Assembly (NCBI GenBank): GCA_020626545.1
Contig: JAHKZS010000122.1
Location: 1-27,184 of the forward strand
From: a bacterium
Lineage (GTDB): Bacteria > Bacillota > Clostridia > Oscillospirales > Acutalibacteraceae
Length of the DNA: 27,184 nt
Direction: 5' to 3'
Below, piece after piece: positions 1 through 6,897 of the stretch. Each line of letters opens with the position of its first letter. Positions within the stretch are counted from its first letter, which is position 1. The translations under genes were made by a program, and so were the position numbers. The notes under the pieces are model-generated. The model saw only the letters and a program-made list of their open reading frames with translations. It searched no databases and was not told the DNA's origin.

Positions 1-309
1 ACCCGCTTCTTTGCCGGCTTCCACTACGAGCATACAGCAGTCCACGCCGTTAACGCTCTCGCTTACCGAACGCACCATATATTTTCCGAGACTGTTCTTC
101 GGCTTGTGCATACCCGGTGTATCCACGAAAACGAGCTGAACGTCGCCTTCGGTGAGTACGCCTGTAATTCTGTTTCGGGTAGTTTGGGGCTTGCTTGACA
201 CTATAGCTATCTTAGCTCCGAGCATACGGTTTAAAAGCGAGCTTTTGCCCACATTTGGTCGTCCTACTATCGCGATAAACGCTGATTTTTTATTTTGATT
301 ATTATTCAT
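1..309 (-). CDS. era: GTPase Era, N-terminal 103 residues (runs off the left edge)
   Basis: Era is a GTPase that binds 16S rRNA and the small ribosomal subunit during assembly. The reverse strand from the ATG at 309 reads into the window edge in one open frame. It shows the G1/Walker A motif GRPNVGKSSLLN near residues 16-27, the Era-typical switch segment SSKPQTTRNRI, and the G3 motif VDTPGMHKP. An AGAGG ribosome binding site lies about 7 bases upstream of the ATG. The C-terminal half of the G domain and the KH domain lie outside the window. It follows phoH, ybeY and dgkA on the same strand, the usual Firmicute order, although a hairpin at 349-368 separates it from dgkA. The identification is firm; only the completeness is unknown. 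Confidence 0.95.
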   Translation of the reverse strand, partial: MNNNQNKKSAFIAIVGRPNVGKSSLLNRMLGAKIAIVSSKPQTTRNRITGVLTEGDVQLVFVDTPGMHKPKNSLGKYMVRSVSESVNGVDCCMLVVEAGKEAG

Positions 310-348
310 AATATACCTCTTTCACGGCTGTGGTCAAGCTACAACAAA

Positions 349-368
349 AGCCGGCACAAGTGCCGACT
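349..368 (-). terminator. Intrinsic terminator-like hairpin between dgkA and era
   Basis: On the minus strand this is a 7-9 bp GC-rich stem (GTCGGCAC / GTGCCGGC, fully paired with one G-U wobble) followed by CTTTTG. On the plus strand the wobble becomes an A-C mismatch, so it is oriented for minus-strand transcription. It lies right at the dgkA stop codon. Because era starts only 40 bases further on and has no clear promoter of its own, it may act as a partial terminator. Confidence 0.6.
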
Positions 369-369
369 T

Positions 370-855
370 TTATCTGTGAAATAATTTGTTAAAAAATTTC
401 TTAATTCCTATCGGGCCTGCCGCTATAAATACTACCGATATTATAATCGAAAGTATAAATAAAATCAATAGCGGCGGAGTGCCGATAATATTACCCGCAA
501 TCTCCGATATTTTCTTTAAATCGAAATAGAATAAGAACGCAACCGCTACAGCAGCCGCCGCGAACACAAGTACCGCCGCCGCGCTTAAATCCTTTACGAA
601 TTTAATGTTTTTATCATACTCGGCAGTTACCGTGTCGCACAATCTTTCGAGCGCTGTATTAAACAGCTCCGCGCCGATTACTCCCGCTATGATAAGTGAA
701 ACTACGGCGAATTTTTCCGCGCTTAATTTATATAGAAAGCTGAAAATTATAACGTAAACAGCCGCGACGAAATGAAACCTTAAGTGTCCTTCCGTTTTCA
801 GCGCGGTCCAGACGCCGTAAAACGCGTAGGAAAAACTCTTTACCTGTTTTTTCAC
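370..855 (-). CDS. dgkA: Diacylglycerol/undecaprenol kinase family membrane protein
   Basis: A small integral membrane lipid kinase. In Gram-positive bacteria this family mainly phosphorylates undecaprenol to regenerate the cell wall lipid carrier. The 161-residue product has the family signature GAELFNTALE (residues 61-70, with E63, N66 and E70 as the conserved acidic/Asn positions) and KDLSAAAVLV (88-97). Hydrophobic segments lie near 30-45, 48-62 and 90-112. An extra hydrophobic C-terminal segment (about 125-150) makes it longer than the usual 120-130 residues. The start is GTG, and this GTG overlaps the TGA stop of ybeY (sequence GTGA), which points to translational coupling. The family call is secure; the exact lipid substrate is inferred. 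Confidence 0.92.
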   Translation of the reverse strand: MKKQVKSFSYAFYGVWTALKTEGHLRFHFVAAVYVIIFSFLYKLSAEKFAVVSLIIAGVIGAELFNTALERLCDTVTAEYDKNIKFVKDLSAAAVLVFAAAAVAVAFLFYFDLKKISEIAGNIIGTPPLLILFILSIIISVVFIAAGPIGIKKFFNKLFHR

Positions 856-1355
856 TCCGATACAATATAACTCGAGGAAGCGGGAAGTCCCAACTGTTCC
901 ATAACGAGTTCTTCCTTTTCTCTCATTCTGACTTTTTCCATATTTTCAACGTGATCATATCCGAGAAGATGAAGAACGCTGTGCGCTGTAAGGTAAGCGA
1001 CCTCTCTCTGTAACGAGTGGTCGAAGGCGTCCGCCTGTTCTACAGCTTTCTCCATGGAAATTACAATGTCTCCGAGGATTTTTGCTCCTGTTTCGTGGTT
1101 TAAGTCATACTTGCCGTTTTCGCCCATCGGGAACGAGAGTACGTCTGTCGCTGCGTCGATGTTTCTGTACTGAGCGTTGAGCTTTTTAATCTCCTCATTA
1201 TCAGTAAATGTTACACTAATTTCAGCGGGGCCCTCGAACTTTTCGAGTTCGAGTACGGCATGGCAGCAACGTCTAATGAGCATACGCAGTCCTGTAGGAA
1301 TTTTGACCGCTTTTTGCTTGTTCGTGATAATTACACGGATTTTATTTTCTGTCAT
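852..1355 (-). CDS. ybeY: Endoribonuclease YbeY (16S rRNA maturation)
   Basis: YbeY is a zinc-dependent endoribonuclease involved in 16S rRNA 3'-end maturation and ribosome quality control. The 167-residue product carries the metal-binding motif H-x3-H-x5-H as HSVLHLLGYDH, with H125, H129 and H135. Upstream are the conserved segments LNAQYRNIDAATDVLSFP (about 59-76) and LGDIVIS (94-100). The ATG at 1355 is preceded by GGTGAAAAGGA. The gene overlaps the end of phoH by 14 bases and its own stop overlaps the dgkA start, so phoH-ybeY-dgkA form a tightly coupled unit. The length is normal for the family and no key residue is missing. Confidence 0.96.
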   Translation of the reverse strand: MTENKIRVIITNKQKAVKIPTGLRMLIRRCCHAVLELEKFEGPAEISVTFTDNEEIKKLNAQYRNIDAATDVLSFPMGENGKYDLNHETGAKILGDIVISMEKAVEQADAFDHSLQREVAYLTAHSVLHLLGYDHVENMEKVRMREKEELVMEQLGLPASSSYIVSE

Positions 1356-2307
1356 TCCTTTTCACCTCGTTTTTTTCGTAAGCTTTAATAATGTCCTGAA
1401 CTAAACGATGCCTTACGACATCCTTTTCATTGAAGCTGCACTGCGCTATATCGGTTATTCCCCTAAGTATTCTAAGGCAATCTTTAAGTCCGCTTTTAGC
1501 TCCGTGAGGAAGGTCTATCTGAGTGATATCGCCCGTAATTACCATCTTGCTGTTAAAGCCTAAACGCGTAAGGAACATTTTCATCTGTTCCTTAGTAGTG
1601 TTCTGGGCTTCGTCCAAGATAATAAAGCTGTCGTCGAGCGTTCTTCCTCTCATATAAGCGAGCGGCGCGATTTCAATATTGCCCTTTTCAACATATTTGT
1701 GGTAAGTTTCCACACCCAACATATCGAACAGCGCGTCGTAAAGCGGCCTTAAATACGGGTCAACTTTACTCTGTAAATCTCCCGGAAGAAATCCGAGCTT
1801 TTCTCCCGCTTCAACGGCGGGTCGCGTTAAAATGATACGGTTAATCTGCTTACTTCTGAACGCCGTTACCGCCATAGCTACCGCGAGGTAGGTTTTTCCC
1901 GTTCCCGCGGGACCTACTCCGAAGGTAATGGTATTGTCCGAAATCGCCTTACAATATTTCTTCTGTCCTATTGTTTTCGGCTTAATCGGCTTACCCTTAG
2001 CGGTAATACATATGCAGTCGTCGGCAAGCTTTTGAAAGCTGTCGGAAGTACCGTCCTTAACGGTAGCGATACAATAGCGCACGTTCTGTTCGCTTAAAGT
2101 TTCGCCTCGGTTTATAAAGTGCATAAGCGCTTCTAAAACCTTGCCTGTTTTAAAGACGTTTTCATCGTCGCCGCTGATTTTAAGTTCGTCCGAACGAACG
2201 GTAATTTTAACGTTAAATTCACGTTCGATTAACTTGATGTTTTCGTCGAAGCTTCCGAAAAGCGCGACCGCGTGTTCCGTTCTTCCGATGCTAAAAGAAT
2301 TGTCCGT
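1342..2307 (-). CDS. phoH: PhoH-like ATPase, with a probable non-canonical start
   Basis: A cytoplasmic P-loop ATPase of the PhoH/PhoL family, routinely found beside ybeY and era and linked to RNA metabolism. It has Walker A GPAGTGKT (about 132-139 from the proposed start) and Walker B FIILDEAQN (about 228-236). The first in-frame ATG, at 2124, would remove about 60 residues that are clearly family-like: DNSFSIGRTEHAVALFGSFD is readable in frame upstream. The frame is closed by a TAA just beyond an AGGGGAG ribosome binding site at about 2316-2322. No ATG, GTG or TTG occurs between that site and the conserved N-terminus. The best-spaced codon is ACG at 2307, giving 321 residues, the usual family length. 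Alternatives are an ATC at 2289 or a sequencing error. The family call is secure; the start is not. Confidence 0.88.
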   Translation of the reverse strand, partial: TDNSFSIGRTEHAVALFGSFDENIKLIEREFNVKITVRSDELKISGDDENVFKTGKVLEALMHFINRGETLSEQNVRYCIATVKDGTSDSFQKLADDCICITAKGKPIKPKTIGQKKYCKAISDNTITFGVGPAGTGKTYLAVAMAVTAFRSKQINRIILTRPAVEAGEKLGFLPGDLQSKVDPYLRPLYDALFDMLGVETYHKYVEKGNIEIAPLAYMRGRTLDDSFIILDEAQNTTKEQMKMFLTRLGFNSKMVITGDITQIDLPHGAKSGLKDCLRILRGITDIAQCSFNEKDVVRHRLVQDIIKAYEKNEVKRNDRK

Positions 2308-2700
2308 AGCGTATACTCCCCTTTATAGAGAATAATATTGACTATATTATAACATACATTATAAAAAAATAAAACCGTTTAACGCATTTTAATTTGGATT
2401 TTGGAAACTTTGTTAAAAATGTGCATAAACGTGTATTATTTTCGCATTTTAACTGTCGTAATTAACATAAAAATCAGTAATTTTGGAATATATTTGTTTT
2501 AACGAGAGAGTTTTTGTGTATTTTGCTAAATTATCTCCCAGAATTTTGACTAAATTCACTCAAATTTTTATTGTAAATCATCAATTTTATCTAACAATAA
2601 AAATATCCCTTTTAGTATTGACATTTAGCGTTCTTTATATTATAATAATCGAGCTGTAAAGTTTTTTTCTTTACACTAAGAACAATAAGGCGGAGTTAAT
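2308..2700. other. AT-rich divergent intergenic region between phoH and ylxM
   Basis: These 393 bases hold the promoters of two divergent operons and no credible gene. On the plus side is the consensus promoter at 2618-2646. On the minus side a TATAAT lies at 2351-2346 without a recognisable -35. A 9-10 bp inverted repeat (GTTAAAAATG at 2412-2421 with CATTTTAAC at 2445-2453) and a short GTAAAG/CTTTAC hairpin in the ylxM leader (about 2656-2676) are the only other structures I see. Confidence 0.6.
2618..2646 (+). promoter_or_regulatory. Sigma-A promoter of the ylxM-ffh operon
   Basis: This is a perfect match on both elements: TTGACA at 2618-2623, a 17-base spacer, and TATAAT at 2641-2646. Transcription would start near 2653, giving a leader of about 48 bases before the ylxM ATG, with GGCGGAG as ribosome binding site. 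Confidence 0.85.
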
Positions 2701-3039
2701 ATGGAAAAAAATATTGAAGTTTCTCTGCTGTTTGATTTTTACGGTCAGCTTTTAAAGGAAGCCCAGCAGAAAACGGTTACCCTTTATTATAACGACGACC
2801 TTTCGCTTTCGGAAATTTCCGACCAGCTCGGTATTACGCGCCAAGGTGTTTTGGATTCTATCAGGCGCGCTGAAAAACGGCTTTACTCGTTCGAGGAAAA
2901 GCTCGGGCTTTTAAAGCGGTTTCAAGAAACCGAAAACGGACTTTACGAAATCGAAAGTTTAGCCGAAAAGCTGTACGATAATTACGATAAAAAGACGGTG
3001 GATAAGATTATCTCCACCGCGAAATCTTTACACGAATAG
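2701..3039 (+). CDS. ylxM: YlxM/p13-like helix-turn-helix protein (SRP operon)
   Basis: A UPF0122 family protein encoded just before ffh in many Firmicutes and associated with signal recognition particle function. The 112-residue product has a sigma-factor-like helix-turn-helix: NDDLSLSEISDQLGITRQGV (about 31-50) followed by DSIRRAEKRL. The ATG at 2701 has a GGCGGAG ribosome binding site 6 bases upstream. The stop lies 10 bases before the ffh start, whose ribosome binding site (GAGGTGGG) lies in the gap, so the two are cotranscribed from the promoter at 2618. The exact molecular role of YlxM is not settled in the literature I know. Confidence 0.92.
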   Translation: MEKNIEVSLLFDFYGQLLKEAQQKTVTLYYNDDLSLSEISDQLGITRQGVLDSIRRAEKRLYSFEEKLGLLKRFQETENGLYEIESLAEKLYDNYDKKTVDKIISTAKSLHE

Positions 3040-3049
3040 AGGTGGGCTT

Positions 3050-4396
3050 ATGGCGTTTGAAGGTTTATCCGAAAAACTTTCGGGAGCGTTTAAGCGACTT
3101 AGAAATAAAGGAAAGTTAAGCGAGTCCGACGTAAAAGAGGCTATGCGCGAGGTGCGTCTCGCCCTGCTCGAAGCGGACGTTAACTATAAAGTAGCTAAAG
3201 AATTTACCAACAAGGTTACCGAGCGGGCTATAGGCAGCGATGTTATGGAGAGTTTAACTCCGGCTCAGATGGTAATTAAAATAGTAAACGAGGAACTTAC
3301 CGAGCTTATGGGTTCGGAAACTTCCCGTATTGAGTTCGCTTCCCATCCGCCCACAGTTATTATGATGTGCGGTCTTCAGGGTTCGGGTAAAACTACCCAC
3401 AGCGGAAAGCTCGCTCTTATGTTGAAAAAGCAGAACCACCGTCCTCTCCTCGTAGCCTGCGACGTATATCGTCCCGCGGCTATCGAACAGCTAAAGGTTG
3501 TCGGCGATAAAGCGGGGGTTAAGGTGTTTGAGATGGGGCAGGATAAACCCGTCAAAATCGCCAAAGAGGCTATTAAACACGCTAAGGACTACGGTAACGA
3601 CGTAGTTATTCTCGATACAGCGGGACGTCTTCATATAGACGAAGCGCTTATGAACGAGCTTAAAGAGTTAAAGGCAGCGGTTAATCCCCAGGAAATCCTG
3701 CTCGTTATCGACTCTATGACCGGTCAGGACGCCGTAAACGTCGCTAAGAGTTTTAATGAATTACTCGAAGTTTCGGGCGTTATTATCACCAAGCTTGACG
3801 GCGATACCCGAGGCGGCGCGGCGCTGTCCGTAAAGAAAGTTACAGGCAAGCCGATTAAGTTCGCGGGTACAGGCGAAAAGCTCGAGGATTTAGAGCAGTT
3901 CCACCCCGACCGTATGGCGAGCCGTATTCTCGGAATGGGCGACGTACTCACCCTTATCGAACAGGCAGAGGAAAAGCTCGACGAGGAAAAGGCGGAAGCG
4001 GTCGCTAAAAAGATGATGCAGAATAAAATGGACTTCAACGACCTGCTCGACCAGTTCGGACAGATTAAAAAGATGGGCCCATTAAAAGGCATCTTATCCA
4101 AAATCCCGGGTATGGGCAATAAGCTCGACGACGTAGATATCGACGACCGAGCGCTCGATTGGACGGAGGCTATTATACTTTCAATGACTCCCGCCGAGAG
4201 AGCTAAGCCCGATTTAATAAATCCGAGCCGTAAGCGCAGAATCGCCGCGGGTTCGGGAAGAAGCGTAGAGGAAGTCAACAGGCTTCTTAAACAGCTAAAG
4301 GATATGCAGAAAATGATGCGCCGGTTCGGCGGAAAAGGCAAGAAAAGGCGCGCTATGAAGATGCCGGGTATGCCCGGCGGATTTCCCGGATTTTAA
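3050..4396 (+). CDS. ffh: Signal recognition particle protein Ffh (SRP54)
   Basis: Ffh binds signal sequences on nascent chains and the SRP RNA, and delivers ribosomes to FtsY at the membrane through its GTPase. The 448-residue product has the full architecture: an N domain (1-95), a G domain with GLQGSGKTT (108-116), DTAGR (189-193) and TKLD (247-250) followed by GDTRGGAALS, and the methionine-rich M domain (about 300-448) containing GPLKGILSKIPGMG and a Gly/Met-rich C-terminus. The start has an AGAGGTGGG ribosome binding site. A 16-base perfect palindrome (4387-4402) spans the stop codon but lacks a T-tract, so termination here is uncertain and readthrough to rpsP is possible. Confidence 0.98.
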   Translation: MAFEGLSEKLSGAFKRLRNKGKLSESDVKEAMREVRLALLEADVNYKVAKEFTNKVTERAIGSDVMESLTPAQMVIKIVNEELTELMGSETSRIEFASHPPTVIMMCGLQGSGKTTHSGKLALMLKKQNHRPLLVACDVYRPAAIEQLKVVGDKAGVKVFEMGQDKPVKIAKEAIKHAKDYGNDVVILDTAGRLHIDEALMNELKELKAAVNPQEILLVIDSMTGQDAVNVAKSFNELLEVSGVIITKLDGDTRGGAALSVKKVTGKPIKFAGTGEKLEDLEQFHPDRMASRILGMGDVLTLIEQAEEKLDEEKAEAVAKKMMQNKMDFNDLLDQFGQIKKMGPLKGILSKIPGMGNKLDDVDIDDRALDWTEAIILSMTPAERAKPDLINPSRKRRIAAGSGRSVEEVNRLLKQLKDMQKMMRRFGGKGKKRRAMKMPGMPGGFPGF

Positions 4397-4470
4397 AATC
4401 CGCGTTTAATCTATCTATAATAGACATATAATTAATATGTTTTTATATAGAATTCCGCGCCGATAAGCAG

Positions 4471-4566
4471 AATGTTCCCCATGTATCCAAAACTTCATAG
4501 GAGTTCAAGGTGCGGGGGATATGACATTTTAGATAGGAACGTTCAAGCTTGACGTGGAAATATAAA
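4471..4566 (+). repeat. Composite intergenic repeat, copy 1 (upstream of rpsP)
   Basis: This copy contains the hairpin core seen in all family members: TATCC at 4484-4488, inner stem AACTT-CATAG-GAGTT (about 4491-4505), and GGGGGATATG at 4513-4522. A 3' arm follows with AGATAGGAACGTTC and ends in TGACGTGGAAATATAAAA about 18 bases before the rpsP start codon. It is close to identical over about 95 bases with the inverted copy at 5172-5268. It lacks the 7-mer run seen at the 5' side of other copies. The element appears to be transcribed as part of the rpsP leader. Confidence 0.8.
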
Positions 4567-4584
4567 AATATGGAGGTGAATAAA

Positions 4585-4830
4585 ATGGCAGTAAAAATCA
4601 GACTCAGAAGAATGGGCGCAAAGAAGGCTCCATTCTACCGTGTAGTAGTAGCTGATTCCAGATATCCCCGTGACGGTCGTTTCATCGAGGAAATCGGAAC
4701 ATACGATATCTTAAAGAACCCTTCGGAGTTCAAGGTTGACGGCGAAGCTGTTAAAAAGTGGATTGCTAACGGCGCTCAGCCCACAGATACCGTTAAGGCA
4801 TTATTAAAGAAAAATGGTTATCTTGATTAA
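4585..4830 (+). CDS. rpsP: 30S ribosomal protein S16
   Basis: S16 is a primary-binding protein of the small subunit 5' domain. The 81-residue product begins [20 protein letters not shown] and contains [17 protein letters not shown], both diagnostic. I chose the ATG at 4585 because an AGGTG ribosome binding site (GGAGGTGAA) directly precedes it and the family starts there. The longer frame from 4549 or the ATG at 4570 adds residues encoded by the repeat. A TATAAT at 4416-4421 with a poor -35 (TTAAAA) could be a local promoter. The gene follows ffh and precedes khpA, the standard order. Confidence 0.97.
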   Translation: MAVKIRLRRMGAKKAPFYRVVVADSRYPRDGRFIEEIGTYDILKNPSEFKVDGEAVKKWIANGAQPTDTVKALLKKNGYLD

Positions 4831-4887
4831 GAAAACTACACAAAGCGTCTGTAAAGGCGCGTAAAGAATGGAAAGGAAAATTTTAAA

Positions 4888-5121
4888 ATGAAAGATTTAC
4901 TTACAATTATCGCTAAAGGCTTAGTAGAAAATCCCGATGCTGTAGAGGTTACAGCAGACGCTCCCAACGAGGATGACGTAACAGTTTACCACATCCACGT
5001 TGCCGAGGATGATATGGGCCGTATTATCGGTAAGCAGGGTAGAATCGCTAAGGCTATCCGTACAATCGCGCGTTCTGCCGCTGTTAGAAACGAGCAGAAG
5101 GTAATGGTTGAAATCGACTAA
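4888..5121 (+). CDS. khpA: KH-domain RNA-binding protein KhpA
   Basis: A single-KH-domain RNA-binding protein (YlqC/KhpA). In other Firmicutes it pairs with KhpB/Jag and affects cell elongation and division. The 77-residue product has the RNA-binding GxxG loop in GRIIGKQGRIAKAIRTIAR (about 45-63), and no other domain. AAGGAAAA precedes the ATG. It lies 57 bases after rpsP and ends at a strong terminator, so rpsP-khpA form the 3' end of this unit. In many relatives rimM follows directly; here the order is broken by repeats and a deacetylase gene. Confidence 0.93.
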   Translation: MKDLLTIIAKGLVENPDAVEVTADAPNEDDVTVYHIHVAEDDMGRIIGKQGRIAKAIRTIARSAAVRNEQKVMVEID

Positions 5122-5141
5122 TTAAAACCTTAAATAAAATT

Positions 5142-5168
5142 TTCCGCCTTAATAGGCGGAATTTTTTT
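5142..5168 (+). terminator. Rho-independent terminator after khpA
   Basis: A 7-bp GC-rich stem TTCCGCC / GGCGGAA with loop TTAATA, followed by a run of seven T (5162-5168). It closes the rpsP-khpA transcript. Confidence 0.85.
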
Positions 5169-5171
5169 ATC

Positions 5172-5396
5172 TTTATATTTCCACGTCAAGCGTGAACGTT
5201 CCTATCTGCAATGTCATATCCCCCGCACCTTTAACTCCTATGAAGTTTTGGATACATGGGGAATGTTCATCTATACAGATTAGAGCGTGAACGTTCCTAT
5301 ATGAAATGTCATATCCCCCGCACCTTGAACTCCTATGAAGTTTTGGATATTGAGGGTAAGTTCATCTATGCAGATTTACTGTAACCTGTAACCTAA
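5172..5396 (-). repeat. Composite intergenic repeat, copies 2 and 3 in tandem, inverted
   Basis: Read on the minus strand, copy 3 (about 5396-5285) has a run of 7-mers of the TACAGGT type, the linker AATCTGCATAGATG, the hairpin core and the AGGAACGTTC arm. Copy 2 (about 5268-5172) follows with hairpin and full 3' arm ending GACGTGGAAATATAAAG. Equivalent points of the two are 95 bases apart (GTTTTGGATA at 5245 and 5340 on the plus strand). Copy 2 nearly matches copy 1 before rpsP, but its 3' end points into the khpA terminator and not into a gene. The 3' arm is therefore part of the element itself. Confidence 0.8.
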
Positions 5397-5404
5397 TATT
5401 ATAT

Positions 5405-5433
5405 TTGCCATATTATTTAATTCGTGGTAGAAT
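5405..5433 (+). promoter_or_regulatory. Promoter of the deacetylase-rimM-trmD unit
   Basis: TTGCCA at 5405-5410, a 17-base spacer and TAGAAT at 5428-5433, each a 5/6 or 4/6 match to sigma-A consensus at ideal spacing. It is placed just outside the inverted repeats and about 50 bases before the ribosome binding site of the next gene. Confidence 0.6.
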
Positions 5434-5482
5434 TATTATCAAAAATACGGTTTTGATATTTAAAGATAAATTCGAGGAGCTT

Positions 5483-6298
5483 ATGATTCGTAAACTATAT
5501 CCCGGCGGAAAGAAAAAGGTGTTTAATGTTACATTTGATGACGGCGTATTACAGGACGTTCGTTTTGTTAACCTGCTCAACAAGTATAATCTGAAAGGAA
5601 CCTTTAATCTAAATTTCGGATTAATGGAGAGCGAGTATGAATGGACGCATAAGAACGGAAGTGTAGTAAAACGCCTATCGAAAGATAAGGCGGTACCGTT
5701 GTATCAGGGACACGAAGTCGCCTCCCATACTCTAACTCATCCGTATATGGATAACCTGTCCGAAGCCGAAATCCTTTATGAACTGCAAACCGACAAGGAT
5801 AAGCTCGAGAGGCTTTTCGGAAGGACGATAAAAGGCTTTGCCGTACCGTTTCATTACTACAGTGAGCTTATTGAGAACTGCGTAAAAAAGTGCGGATTTA
5901 CCTACGCGCGTATATCGGAAGAAAGCCGTTCTTTTACACCGCAAAAGGACTGCTTTAAATGGAAAGCAACGTTATTTCATCCGCACGGTTCATTTGACGA
6001 TATAATTCAGCGGTTTATTAAAACCGACGAGGAGCTCGCGTTGCTCCAGGTCGGAGGTCATTCCTATGACCTTGACGTCGAAAATATGTGGGATATTTTT
6101 GAAAGCTTATTTATAAAAATCTCCTCCCAAAATGATATACTTCCTATGACTACGATTGAAATTGTCGAGTATTTACAAGCGATGGATAAAGCCGAAATAA
6201 CCGAGAACCGTGTAAAGAATAACAGCGATATCAGTCTTTGGTTTTTAATTGACGGCTTAGCCCGCGAAGTTAAGCCGAAGGAAACTGTTATATTATGA
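5483..6298 (+). CDS. NodB-family polysaccharide deacetylase-like protein
   Basis: A carbohydrate esterase 4 (NodB homology) protein, a family that removes acetyl groups from N-acetylated sugars of cell wall or capsule using a metal. The 271-residue product from the ATG at 5483 (GAGGAGC ribosome binding site) shows motif 1 TFDDG (T17-G21, D20 being the metal ligand) and motif 2 H-x3-H as SHTLTH (H82, H86). The later motifs are weaker: RxxPxG is not clear, and VPFHYY (about 123) may occupy that place. There is no signal peptide or membrane segment, unlike most exported members, so the true substrate is open. It sits where relatives have khpA directly joined to rimM, which suggests insertion. 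The specific substrate cannot be told. Confidence 0.8.
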   Translation: MIRKLYPGGKKKVFNVTFDDGVLQDVRFVNLLNKYNLKGTFNLNFGLMESEYEWTHKNGSVVKRLSKDKAVPLYQGHEVASHTLTHPYMDNLSEAEILYELQTDKDKLERLFGRTIKGFAVPFHYYSELIENCVKKCGFTYARISEESRSFTPQKDCFKWKATLFHPHGSFDDIIQRFIKTDEELALLQVGGHSYDLDVENMWDIFESLFIKISSQNDILPMTTIEIVEYLQAMDKAEITENRVKNNSDISLWFLIDGLAREVKPKETVIL

Positions 6299-6381
6299 GA
6301 AAGATAATTAAAGTAAAGTCGGCTTTTGCCGATATAAGAGAGAATAATAAAGATTCAGAGCAATTTAAAACTGCGAGGTAA
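6295..6381 (+). CDS. Possible 28-residue coupled small ORF
   Basis: An ATG overlapping the deacetylase stop (ATGA) opens a 29-codon frame that ends TAA three bases before the rimM ATG, with the rimM ribosome binding site (GCGAGG) in its last codons. It starts MRKIIKVKSAFADIREN and is basic and without hydrophobic segment. AAGGAAA lies about 10 bases before the start. I do not recognise it. It could be a genuine small protein, a coupling peptide that carries ribosomes from one gene to the next, or chance. Confidence 0.25.
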   Translation: MRKIIKVKSAFADIRENNKDSEQFKTAR

Positions 6382-6384
6382 AAT

Positions 6385-6897
6385 ATGAAAAAACAGTTTT
6401 TAGAAGTCGGAAAAATCGTCGGAACTCACGGCGTCCGCGGTGAAATCAGGGTTAATCCGTGGACTGATACCCACGATTTTCTAACCGATTTTAAAACCCT
6501 CTACTTTAACGAGGGCAAGGAGAGTATAGACGTAAAATGCCGTCCCCATAAAAACATCGTGCTTATGACCGTAAAGGGCGTAGATACCGTCGAAAAAGCC
6601 GAAAATCTCCGCGGAAAAGTTCTCTACATCAACCGTGACGACGTAGAACTTCCCGAGGGCAGAAACTTTGTTCAGGATTTAATCGGTTGTAAGGTTGTAG
6701 ATTTTGACGATAAATCTATCGAATACGGCGAGATTAAGGACGTGTTTAAAACAGGCGCTAACGACGTTTATACCGTGGTAAAAGATGGTAAAGAGTACCT
6801 CGTGCCCGTTATCGACAGCGTCGTTATCGAGAAAAACGTTGACGAGGGATATGTGCTTATAAAGGCTATGAAAGGGCTTTTTGACGATGAAGATTGA
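6385..6897 (+). CDS. rimM: Ribosome maturation factor RimM
   Basis: RimM binds ribosomal protein S19 and helps mature the 30S head. The 170-residue product has the N-terminal RimM signature VGKIVGTHGVRGEIRVNPWTD (about 7-27, split by family as GxxHGxxGE) and the C-terminal PRC-barrel-like part with DLIGCKVVD (about 98-106) and KDGKEYLVPVIDSVV (about 133-147). The ATG at 6385 follows GCGAGG. Its last 11 bases overlap the trmD start, as is typical for this pair. Confidence 0.96.
   Translation: MKKQFLEVGKIVGTHGVRGEIRVNPWTDTHDFLTDFKTLYFNEGKESIDVKCRPHKNIVLMTVKGVDTVEKAENLRGKVLYINRDDVELPEGRNFVQDLIGCKVVDFDDKSIEYGEIKDVFKTGANDVYTVVKDGKEYLVPVIDSVVIEKNVDEGYVLIKAMKGLFDDED

Noticed and set aside
2141..2335. 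Plus-strand ORF of 64 codons in front of the SRP operon
   Set aside because: It is antisense to the readable N-terminal codons of phoH, which match the family in the minus frame.
3724..4341. Minus-strand ORF of 205 codons inside ffh
   Set aside because: It is fully antisense to the conserved G and M domains of Ffh with Ser/Leu-rich composition typical of shadows.
4387..4402. 16-base palindrome at the ffh stop as a terminator
   Set aside because: The palindrome is AT-rich at the centre, has no real loop and is followed by CGTTT only, so it is unlikely to terminate efficiently.
4549..4584. Longer S16 N-terminus starting in the repeat
   Set aside because: The extra 12 residues are encoded by the intergenic repeat, and the strong GGAGGTGAA site points to 4585.
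4471..5268. Transposon bounded by the inverted near-identical copies before rpsP and after khpA
   Set aside because: The segment between holds only essential rpsP and khpA and no transposase; I saw no target site duplication. Inversion by recombination remains possible and is listed as a finding.
5405..5482. 26 extra N-terminal codons for the deacetylase from a TTG at 5405
   Set aside because: That TTG is the -35 box of the promoter and has no ribosome binding site; GAGGAGC precedes the ATG at 5483.
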